DNA from: Apteryx mantelli
Lineage: Eukaryota > Chordata > Aves > Apterygiformes > Apterygidae
DNA: 64,000 nucleotides
Direction: 5' to 3'
Assembly (NCBI RefSeq): GCF_036417845.1
Contig: NC_090015.1
Span: forward strand, 502,781 to 566,780
A program made the translations under genes and the position numbers. Positions within the stretch are counted from its first letter, which is position 1. Every line of letters starts with the position of its first letter. Under the pieces are notes generated by a model. It did no database searches. It was not told where the DNA came from and saw nothing but the letters and a program-made list of their open reading frames with translations. Below are positions 42,885 to 64,000 of the stretch, piece after piece.

Positions 42885-43295
42885 GGGGGGCCCAGGCGTC
42901 CGGGCGCCCCCCCCCCCCCCGCCCCCTTCCCCCGCACCAGCGACAGTGCGCGGTGGAGACTCGTTTGCGCGACAAGGGGGCCCAGGCGTCCGGGGGAACC
43001 TATATCCTGCCCCCAACGAGGGGCCCAGGCGTCCGGGGAGCCTGTGCTGACCCCCGCGAGGGGCCCAGGCGTCCGGGGGAACCTATATCCCGCCCCCAAT
43101 GAGGGGCCCAGGCGTCCGGGGGACCCATATTCCCCCCCCCAACAAGGGGCCCAGGCGTCCAGGGAGCCTGTTCTGACCCCTGCAAGGGGCCCAGGCATCC
43201 GGGGGAACCTATATCCTGCCCCCAACAAGGGGCCCAGGCGTCCGGGAACCCCATATTCCCCCCCCCCCCCACTAGGGGCCCAGGCGTCCGGCCCC
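42885..43295. repeat. ~60-bp dispersed-motif array between VKORC1 and BCKDK
   Basis: Seven units of GGGGCCCAGGCGTCCGGGGG followed by AACCTATATCCTGCCCCC or AGCCTGTGCTGACCCC. Confidence 0.85.
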
Positions 43296-43299
43296 CTCC

Positions 43300-43770
43300 G
43301 GACTCCTCCCCCCGTTTCCGGACTCCATTTCCCATCGCGCTTTGCGCGCCCGCTCCCTTCCCCTCCCCGTTCCCGTCGTCCCCCGCGCGCCGCCGCGGCG
43401 CCCGCCGGGAGCTATAGTCCGCCTCGGAGGGGGGGGAAGAGAAAGGGGGCGGGGCGGGCCGCGCTTCCCGGCGGCCCCCGCGCGCGCCTGCGCACTGCGG
43501 CCGAGGGAAGGGGCGGGGCCTCCGCTGCTCCGCCCCCCCCCTCGGGGGCGCCTCGGTGGCTCGCGCCGGCGGCGGTGAGCGGGCGGGAGGGGGGAGGGGC
43601 GGGACGTACCATTGTTGCGGGGGGGAGGGGCGGAGCCATTGTTTCGCCCCGGAGGAGGGGGAGGGGTCGGGCGGAACCATCGTGCGGGGGCGCCGCGGCC
43701 CCGCCGGGGCGGGGGGGGGAGGGAGGGGGGGGCGGCTCGGACGCCTGGGTCCGCGGCCTGGTGAGTGGGG
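43300..43770 (+). promoter_or_regulatory. BCKDK: BCKDK CpG-island promoter and likely noncoding first exon
   Basis: Holds ACTCCATTTCCCATCGCGC (about 43322) and, inverted, ACTATAGCTCCCGGCGGGC (about 43402-43420), both near the ZNF143/Staf consensus. Two consensus donors follow candidate noncoding exons: GCGGCG|GTGAGC after 43574 and GGCCTG|GTGAGT after 43760. The coding exon has its own acceptor at 44576, so an upstream noncoding exon is required. Confidence 0.6.
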
Positions 43771-43774
43771 TGAC

Positions 43775-51806
<8,032 letters not shown>

Positions 51807-52541
51807 GCGCGGCCGCCCGGACGCCTGGGCCCCCTCGCCCGGATGCCTGGGCCCCCTCGCTCGGATGCCTGGGCCCCTCCCCCCCCGGGACGGGCCGCCC
51901 GAACTCCTGGGACCCTCCGGGATGGTCCCGGACGCCTGGGCCCCCTCGCTTGGACACCTGGGCCCCTCCCGGGACAGGCCACCCGGACGCCTGGGACCCT
52001 CCCAGGATGGTCCCGGACGCCTGGGCCCCCTCGCCCGGACGCCTGGGCCCTCCCGGACAGGCCGCCCGGACGCCTGGGACCCTCACCCGGACGCCTGGGC
52101 CCCTCGCCCGGACTCCTGGGCCCCTCCCGGGATGGTCCCAGACGCCTGGGCCCCCCCTGGGACGGGCCTCCCGGACTCCTGGGCCCCCACCCAGACGGCC
52201 CCGGACGCCTGGGCCCCCTCGCCCGGACGCCTGGGCCCCCTTGCCTGGACTCCTGGGCCCCTCCGGGATGGTCCCAGATGCCTGGACCCCCTCGCTCGGA
52301 CGCCTGGGCCCCCTCGCCCGGATGCTGGGCCCCCCCTGGGACGAGCCGCCCGGATGCCTGGGCCCCCTTGCCTGGACGGCCCGGACGGCCCCAGATGCCT
52401 GGGCCCCTTCCAGATGGCCCCGGACGCCTGGGCCCTTCGCTCCCGGACGCCTGGGCCCCCTCGCCCCCGGATGGTCCCGGACGCCTGGGCCCCTCCCCGC
52501 CCTCACCTCCGCCACGACCGACCGCCGGGGCTGCCGCCCTC
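51807..52541 (+). repeat. BCKDK: BCKDK 3' UTR built of the dispersed motif
   Basis: From 51814 to about 52500 there are some 30 copies of CCCGGACGCCTGGGCCC with TCCTGGG and ATGCCTGGG variants, within the expected transcript. Confidence 0.8.
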
Positions 52542-52547
52542 ATTAAA
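52542..52547 (+). terminator. BCKDK: BCKDK poly(A) signal (ATTAAA)
   Basis: ATTAAA follows the repeat-built 3' UTR and is the only signal seen after the stop. It sits 32 bp from the opposing AATAAA. Confidence 0.65.
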
Positions 52548-52578
52548 GCTGCAGCCGCTAACGAACCCGGCGCGCGAG

Positions 52579-52584
52579 CGGGTT
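52579..52584 (-). terminator. NOL3: CARD gene poly(A) signal
   Basis: TTTATT on the plus strand is AATAAA about 200 bases after the CARD gene's stop. Confidence 0.65.
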
Positions 52585-52780
52585 TATTTCTTTCGGGGGG
52601 GGCCCAGGCGTCCGGGCGGCTCTGTGCTGCTCTGCTCCTCCCCTCCCCCCCCCCCGGAGGGGCCCAGGCGTCCGGGGGGGGAATCGAGGTGTTAATCGGT
52701 TCTTGCCCGAATTTGCGGTGTCGTCGGGCGCTGGCTCTTCGGCTCCTCCTCCTCCTCCTGCTTGGGATCCCAGTCCTGTC

Positions 52781-53577
52781 CTACATGTCACCATCGTCCT
52801 CCTCAGGGTCCCGGCCTTCCTCGCCCTCGGGGTCGCCGTCATCCTCCTCGGGGTTGTCATCATCCTTGGGGTCGCCTTCGTTGTCTTTGGGGTCGCCATC
52901 ATCCTCCTTGGGGTCACCTTCCTCGTCCGCAGGGTCACCTTCCTCCTCCTCCTCCTCCTCCTCCTCGGAGTCACCTTCCTCCTCGGAGTCGCCTTCCTCG
53001 TCCCTGGGGTCACCTTCCTCCTCCTTGGGGTCACCATCCTTCTCCGCGGGGTTGCGGCCTTCCTCCTCCTCCTCCTCCTCCTCCTCCTCCTCCTCCTCCT
53101 CCTCCTCGTCGTCCCCGCGGGCGCCGTCGGGGCCGGGCGGCAGCAGGGGCAGTCGGAGCGGTGGGACGGCTCGGCGTCGCGCCGGGGGTTGTAGAAATCT
53201 CGGAGGACAGAGAAGGGGACGCGTTAGCGACCGGGGGGGGGGGACAGGAGGGGACACACGTGCAGCGCCGTGCGCACGGGGGGGGGGACACGGGGGACGC
53301 GGGGGGACGCCGCCGCTCACCGTCGGGGCCGGGCTCCTCGAGGGCGGCCAGGGCGCGGAGCAGCTCGCGGCAGGCGCCGTCGTCCCCCCCGCGCCGCCAG
53401 CAGCGTCCGCAGGCGCCGGGCCCAGCGCCGCCCCCCCGGGGGCCCCAGCGCCGCCGCCTCGGCCCCGCTCAGCACCCCGGCGCCCCGCAGCCGCCCCAGC
53501 AGCGCCCGGCCCGGCGCCCGCCGCAGCCGCCGCTCCAGCGCCCGGCCCTGCGCCCGCACCGCCGCCAGCGCCGCCAT
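52781..53577 (-). CDS. NOL3: CARD protein with acidic tail, NOL3/ARC-like, frame conflict
   Basis: ARC, the likely relative, is an apoptosis repressor that binds caspase-8, BAX and other CARD proteins. Exon 1 is 53321-53577 (MAALAAVRAQGRALERRLRR, then GVLSGAEAAALG and RRWARRLRTLLAARGG). Exon 2 starts at 53198, or at 53169 with a weaker acceptor, and ends in a stop at 52781. The CARD-like continuation DDGACRELLRALAALEEP aligns with ARC's EAACQELLRC, but it is one base out of frame after a G7 run at 53384-53390; six G would fit. With six G and the 53169 acceptor the chain closes at 214 codons, similar to ARC. As written, the frame also stays open (224 codons) but loses the CARD match. The tail is nearly all Glu/Asp with GDP and EEE repeats, like ARC's acidic tail. 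Human NOL3 is on 16q22, so the place is unexpected. Confidence 0.6.
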
Positions 53578-53611
53578 CGCGCCCGGAGGGAGCGCGGAGC
53601 CGCCCAGCCCT

Positions 53612-54790
53612 GTACGAGACACCGGGGAATCCCCACCACGGAGCTCAGTCCTATAGGAGACACCGGGGAATCCCCACCGTGGAGCTCAGCCCTATAGGAG
53701 ACACCGGGGAATCCCCACCGCGGAGCTCAACCCTATAGGAGACACCGGGGAATCCCCACCGCGGGGCTCAGCCCTATAGGAGACACCGGGGAATCCCCAC
53801 CGCGGGGCTCAGCCCTATAGGAGACACCGGGGAATCCCCACCGCGGAGCTCAGCCCTATAGGAGACACCGGGGAATCCCCACCGCGGGGCTCAACCCTAT
53901 AGGAGACACCGGGGAATCCCCACCGCGGGGCTCAACCCTATAGGAGACACCGGGGAATCCCCACCATGGAGCTCAGTCCTATAGGAGACACCGGGGAATC
54001 CCCACCGCGGGGCTCAGCCCTATAGGAGACACCGGGGAATCCCCACCGCGGGGCTCAGCCCTATAGGAGACACCGGGGAATCCCCACCGCGGGGCTCAAC
54101 CCTATAGGAGACACCGGGGAATCCCCACCGCGGGGCTCAACCCTATAGGAGACACCGGGGAATCCCCACCGCAGAGCTCAGCCCTATAGGAGACACCGGG
54201 GAATCCCCACCGCAGGGCTCGGTCCTATAGGAGACACCGGGGAATCCCCACCGCGGGGCTCAACCCTATAGGAGACACCGGGGAATCCCCACCGCGGAGC
54301 TCAGCCCTATAGGAGACACCGGGGAATCCCCACCGCGGGGCTCAACCCTATAGGAGACACCGGGGAATCCCCACCGCGGGGCTCAGCCCTATAGGAGACA
54401 CCGGGGAATCCCCACCGCGGGGCTCAACCCTATAGGAGACACCGGGGAATCCCCACCGCGGGGCTCAACCCTATAGGAGACACTGGGGAATCCCCACCGC
54501 GGAGCTCAGCCCTATAGGAGACACCGGGGAATCCCCACCGCGGGGCTCAACCCTATAGGAGACACCGGGGAATCCCCACTGCGGGGCTCAACCCTATAGG
54601 AGACACCGGGGAATCCCCACCGCGGGGCTCAGCCCTATAGGAGACACCGGAGAATCCCCACCGTGGAGCTCAACCCTATAGGAGACACCGGGGAATCCCC
54701 ACCGCGGGGCTCAGCCCTATAGGAGACACCGGGGAATCCCCACCGCAGAGCTCAGCCCTATAGGAGACACCGGAGAATCCCCACCATACT
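53612..54790. repeat. 41-bp array carrying ~27 perfect kappaB-type palindromes
   Basis: Twenty-nine units at an exact 41-bp period: CCCTATAGGAGACACC, GGGGAATCCCC, then CACCGCGGGGCTCAA or GAGCTCAG. By eye 27 of 29 hold intact GGGGAATCCCC (the reverse reads GGGGATTCCCC); two read GGAGAATCCCC. The first unit lies 47 bp upstream of the CARD gene ATG. Confidence 0.95.
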
Positions 54791-55885
54791 ATACCCTATA
54801 GAGCTCCCTACACATTGCTGGAGCCTATAGGTTCTCCATGGGCTCCCTACCCTTTACCGGACCCTATAGAGCTCCCTACATGGTGCCAGACCCTATAGAT
54901 CCCCCATGGGCTCCCTACCCAGTACCAGACCCTATAGAGCTCCCTACATGGTGCCAGACCCTATAGATCCCCCATGGGCTCCCTATCCAGTACTGGACCC
55001 TATAGAGCTCCCTATATGGTGCCAGACCCTATAGATCCCCCATGGGCTCCCTACCTGGTAACGGACCCTATAGAGCTCCCTATATGGTGCCAGACCCTAT
55101 AGACCCCCGCAGGCTCCCTACCTGGTAACGGACCCTATAGAGCTCCCTATATGGTGCCAGACCCTTAGATCCCCCGTGGGCTCCCTACCCAGTACCAGAC
55201 CCTATAGAGCTCCCTATATGGTGCCGGACCCTATAGAACCCCCGCAGGCTCCCTACCCGGTACCGGACCCTATAGAGCTCCCTACACGGTGCCGGATCCT
55301 ATAGAGCTCCCTACATGGTGCTGGACCCTATAGACCCCCTGTGGGCTCTCTAGCCGGGATCGGACCCTATAGAACCCCCACAGGCACCCTACCCGGTAAC
55401 AGACCCTATAGAGCTCCCTATATGGTGCCAGACCCTATAGATCCCCGCAGGCTCCCTACCCAGTACCGGACCCTATAGAGCTCCCTATATTGTGCCAGAC
55501 CCTATAGATCCCCCGCGGGCTCCCTACCCAGTACCGGACCCTATAGAGCTCCCTATATTGTGCCAGACCCTATAGATCCCCCACAGGCTCCCTACCCAGT
55601 ACCGGACCCTATAGAGCTCCCTATATTGTGCCAGACCCTACAGATCCCCCGCGGGCTCCCTACCCAGTACCGGACCCTATAGAGCTCCCTATATTGTGCC
55701 AGACCCTATAGATCCCCCGTGGGCTCCCTAGCCGGGATCGGACCCTATAGACCCCCTGCGGGCTTCCTACCCCCCCATACTGGACCCTATAGACCCCCGC
55801 AGGCTCCCTACCCGGTACCGGACCCTATAGAGCTCCCTACGCGGTGCCGGACCCTATACGGGCCCCGTAGGCTCCCCCTCCCCCC
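54791..55885. repeat. ~67-bp array with CCCTATAGAGCTCCCTA
   Basis: About 16 units with GACCCTATAGAGCTCCCTA, TATGGTGCCAGACCCTATAG and ATCCCCCATGGGCTCCCTAC. The units hold two CCTATAG boxes each. Confidence 0.9.
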
Positions 55886-55887
55886 CC

Positions 55888-55965
55888 CCCGGGGGTATTT
55901 TTAGCCCTGACATTTGGGACCGGCCAAGTCCTGGCGGGAAGGGGCGGCGGGGGGGGCTATATAGG
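55888..55965 (+). promoter_or_regulatory. Unassigned MEF2-like and TATA-like block
   Basis: GTATTTTTAGCCCTGACATT contains the MEF2 core TATTTTTAG. About 50 bp on are GGGGCGG and CTATATAGGG. The block resembles a muscle promoter, but no downstream coding exon was found. Its CTATATAGGG is repeated in the array that follows. Confidence 0.35.
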
Positions 55966-56650
55966 GCGGATCTATAGCGTGGGGGGGGCTATATAGGGTG
56001 GATCTATAGTGGGGGGCTGTATAGGGCAGATCTATAGCGTGGGGGGGGCTATATAGGGCGGATCTATAGCGTGGGGGGGCTATATAGAGTGGATCTATAT
56101 CATGGGGGGGCTATATAGGGTGGATCTATAGTGGGGGGCTGTATAGGGCAGATCTATAGCGTGGGGGGCTATATAGGGCGGATCTATAGCGTGGGGGGCT
56201 ATATAGGGTGGATCTATAGTGGGGGGCTGTATAGGGCAGATCTATAGCGTGGGGGGCTATATAGGGTGGATCTATAGCGTGGGGGGGCTATATAGGGCAG
56301 ATCTATAGGGTGGGGGGCTATATAGGGTGGGTCTATAGCATGGGGGGCTATATAGGGCGGATCTATAGCGTGGGGGGCTATATAGGCGGATCTATAGTGT
56401 GGGGGGCTATATAAGGGTGGATCTATAGGGTGGAGGAACTATATAGGGCAGATCTATAGAGAACTATACAGGGTGGATCTATAGGGGCCATATAGAATGG
56501 ATCTATATAGGATGGATCTATAGGGTGGGGGCTATATAGGACACATCTGTAGGATGGAGGAACTGTATAGGGCCGATCTATAGGGTGGGAGGGCTCTATA
56601 AGGGCAGGTCTATAGGGAGCTCTATAGGACGGATCTATAGGGTGGGGGGG
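55960..56650. repeat. ~32-bp array of CTATATAGGG units
   Basis: About 20 units of GGGGGGCTATATAGGGCGG plus ATCTATAGCGTG, decaying toward 56640. Confidence 0.9.
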
Positions 56651-56679
56651 GCTTTCTGAAGGCCGCCTGCTCCTCGGGC

Positions 56680-57230
56680 CACGTTTTTTTTGCCTCCTTT
56701 TGCCTGTTTTGCCCCCAATTCCCCCCCCACCTCCCGCGTTTCCCCCCCCCAACCCGGACTGGGGGCTTTTTTTTTTACCCCCCCCGACCCCGAATCGCGG
56801 CTTTTCGCCCCCCCCCCCCGGGGCGGCAGTTCGCGCCCCAGGAGCTGCGTTTGGGGGCGTTCGGGGGCGTTTTGGGGCATTTTGGGGACGTTTGGGGCCC
56901 TTCGCGGCGGCCATCGCCCGTCGCCGCCCCTCCCCCGCCCCGCCGCTTTTCCCGCCCTTTTCCAACGGCCGCCTCGCGCCCCGCCCCGCCCCTTTTCCCG
57001 CCCTTTTTTAACGGCTGCCTCACGCCCCGCCCCGCCCCTTTCCCCGCCCCTTTCCAACGGCCGCCTCGCGCCCCGCCCCGCCCCTTTTCCCGCCCTTTTT
57101 AACGGCCGCCTCGCGCCTTTCCCGCCCTTCCCGGCGGCCGCCTCACGGGGGCGCCATGTTGGCTGCCGGGGGCCCGGCGGGGAGGCGCCGCCGCCGCCGC
57201 TGGTGCCACGCGCCGCCGCGAAGGTAACTC
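56680..57230 (+). promoter_or_regulatory. Orphan CpG island with E2F/GC-box repeats and a possible first exon
   Basis: From 56935 to 57140 four to five units of about 46 bp repeat TTTTCCCGCCCTTTT (E2F-like), AACGGCCGCCTCGCG and CCCCGCCCCGCCCC (Sp1-like). They are followed by GGCGCCATGTTGGCTGCC (a YY1-like CCATGTTGG) and an open frame [20 protein letters not shown] ending at GCGAAG|GTAACT (about 57222). No matching downstream exon was recognised. It may be an alternative FUS start, a gene lost from view, or a noncoding transcript. Confidence 0.4.
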
Positions 57231-57239
57231 GGCCCTGGA

Positions 57240-58090
57240 GCGGGGATCCCCGAGGGGGATCGACCCTATAGGAGACCCTGGAGACTCCCTAATGGGATCC
57301 ACCCTATAGGAGCCCCTGGAGACTCCCTAATGGGGATCGACCCTATAGGAGCCCTTGGAGACTCCCTAATGGGGAGGAACTGAACCCTATAGGAGCCCCT
57401 GGGGACTCCCTGAGGGGGGATCGACCCTATAGGAGACCCTAGAGACTCCCCAATGGGGAGGGAGCCTATAGAAGCCCCTAGAGACTCTCTAATGGGGAGG
57501 AGCTGAACCCTATAGGAGCCCTTGGAGACTCCCCAATGGGGATCAAACCTGTAGGAGCCCCTGGAGACTCCCCGAGGGGGATCGACCGTATAGGAGCCCC
57601 TGGGGACTCCCCAAGGGGGATCGACCCTATAGGAGCCCCTGGAGACTCCCTGAGGGGGATCAACCCTATAGGAGCCCCTAGAAACTCCCTAATGGTGGGG
57701 AGCTGAACCCTATAGGAGTTGCTGGAGACTCCCCAGTGGGGGTAGCTGAGCCCTATAGGAGCCCCTGGAGATTCCCCAATGGTGGTCAACCCTATAGGAA
57801 CCCTTGGAGACTCCCCAATGGGGAAGAGCTGAACCCTATAGGAGCCCTTGGCAACTCCCCAATGGGGATCAAACCTATAGAAGCCCCTGGAGACTCCCCA
57901 AGGGGGGGGAGCTGAGCCCTATAGGAGCCCCTGGAGATTCCCCAATGGTGGTCAACCCTATAGGAGCTCTTGGAGACTCCTTAATGGGGAAGAGCTGAAC
58001 CCTATAGGAGCCCTTGGAGACTCCCCAATGGGATCGACCCTATAGGAGCCCCTGGAGACTTCTGGTTGGGTGCTCAGCCCTATAGGAGAC
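57240..58090. repeat. ~40-bp array of CCCTATAGGAGCCCCTGGAG
   Basis: About 20 units containing CCCTATAGGAGCCCCTGGAG, ACTCCCTAATGGGGA and TCGA or GAGCTGAA. From 58090 to 58330 the decayed continuation shows CCCTATAGG boxes only, and no gene is seen. Confidence 0.9.
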
Positions 58091-58369
58091 CCTGATGAGT
58101 CCCCAACAGGGAGGCCGTGCTTGGAGGTCCCTATAGGCCATCAAGGGTGCTATAGGGCTGGGGCTTCCTATAGGGTCTCCATGGGGTGGAGGTACATCCC
58201 TATGAGAGTGTTGAGGGCTGGTAGGGGTCCCTATAGGGTGGTGGCCCCTATGGGGTCTTCATGGAGCTGGGGGGCGGTTCCTGGAGGATGAAGGAGTAAC
58301 CGGGGACCCCTATAGGCTCCCTATAGGGTCCCCACAATGGTGCAGGGGCAGGTGGGCCCTCCCCCCCCC

Positions 58370-58793
58370 GCCGCCGCGATGGTTCCGCCCGCCTCCCCGG
58401 CCCCGCCCCCTCGGCGCCTTCCATCTCCCCGCGCGCCGTGGGGGGAGTCGGGCCGTACCACGCTCCGAGGAGGGGGGCGGGAGGCGGGGCGACCCAACCC
58501 CCCGCGCGGCGCGGTGGTTCCGCCCACCTCCCCGGCCCCGCCCCGCCCCTCCCCTCGGCGCGTTCCACACACCCCCCGGTGTGGGCGGGGGAGAAGGGGG
58601 GGGAGTCGGGCCGTACCACGCGCCGAGGGAGGGAGGGGGGGCGGGAGGAGGGAGCCTCCCCCCCGCCTCCGCGCGGCGCGGTGGTACGGCCCGGCGGCGC
58701 CCATAAAGGGGCGGCGGGCGGGCGGGGGCGCAGTGCGGGGCACGGTGCGCGCGCCACGTGGAGGGGAAGGCGCCGGAGCAGCGCGGCACCGCC
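58370..58793 (+). promoter_or_regulatory. FUS: FUS promoter with direct and inverted duplications
   Basis: GCGGTGGTTCCGCCC occurs near 58508 with a variant at 58377. GGAGTCGGGCCGTACCACGC occurs twice (about 58445 and 58602), and its inverse (GCGGTGGTACGGCCC) at about 58677, close to the likely start. GC boxes and a CATAAAGG (58701) lie between it and the ATG. The 5' UTR ends GCCACCGCCATGG-like. Confidence 0.65.

Positions 58794-64000
<5,207 letters not shown>

Noticed and set aside
53270-53656. Plus-strand open frame opposite the CARD exon
   Set aside because: It is the antisense of exon 1 plus the 41-bp array, Arg/Pro-rich shadow coding.

Overview
The window looks like a bird, probably a GC-rich microchromosome. 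The evidence is intron-split vertebrate genes, extreme GC content, short introns packed with tandem repeats, a SERCA1 exon 1 of the MENAHAKT type, and gene neighbours that in human lie on 16p11.2. Species cannot be fixed from the sequence. No LTR element, LINE, SINE, tRNA, rRNA or CRISPR array was recognised.

Layout, left to right: ATP2A1 exon 1 (-, runs off the left edge); a repeat-rich spacer; SH2B1 (-); a double CpG-island promoter; ATXN2L (+); TUFM (-, tail to tail with ATXN2L); RABEP2 (-); CD19 (+, head to head with RABEP2, cut by a gap); a 200-N assembly gap (33921-34120); a prostasin-type serine protease (-, its last exon lost at or beyond the gap); VKORC1 (+); BCKDK (+); a CARD gene with an acidic tail resembling NOL3/ARC (-, tail to tail with BCKDK); about 4.7 kb of four successive minisatellites; and FUS (+, exons 1 to 9, running off the right edge). 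Exon chains were built by hand from reading frame, GT/AG boundaries and remembered human proteins. The chains for ATXN2L (1008 codons), TUFM (452), BCKDK (403), VKORC1 (152) and SH2B1 (668 or 620, two C termini) close in frame. RABEP2, CD19 and the CARD gene each show frame conflicts, most of them in or near G/C runs.

Functions are mixed. There are muscle calcium transport (ATP2A1), receptor-kinase adaptor signalling (SH2B1), RNA granules and RNA binding (ATXN2L, FUS), mitochondrial translation and branched-chain amino-acid control (TUFM, BCKDK), endosome traffic (RABEP2), B-cell co-receptor (CD19), vitamin K recycling (VKORC1) and apoptosis control (the CARD gene). They are neighbours by conserved synteny, not an operon.

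The most unusual signal is in the introns. Several minisatellites carry copies of the adjacent exon edge together with its splice site: about 26 copies of a TUFM 5' splice site, 15 and 9-10 copies of two BCKDK 3' splice sites, one further BCKDK acceptor copy, and copies of two CD19 5' splice sites. Second is a 29-unit, 41-bp array just upstream of the CARD gene in which about 27 units hold a perfect palindromic NF-kappaB-type site. A 17-bp motif, GGGCCCAGGCGTCCGGG, is scattered in both orientations through most introns and spacers.
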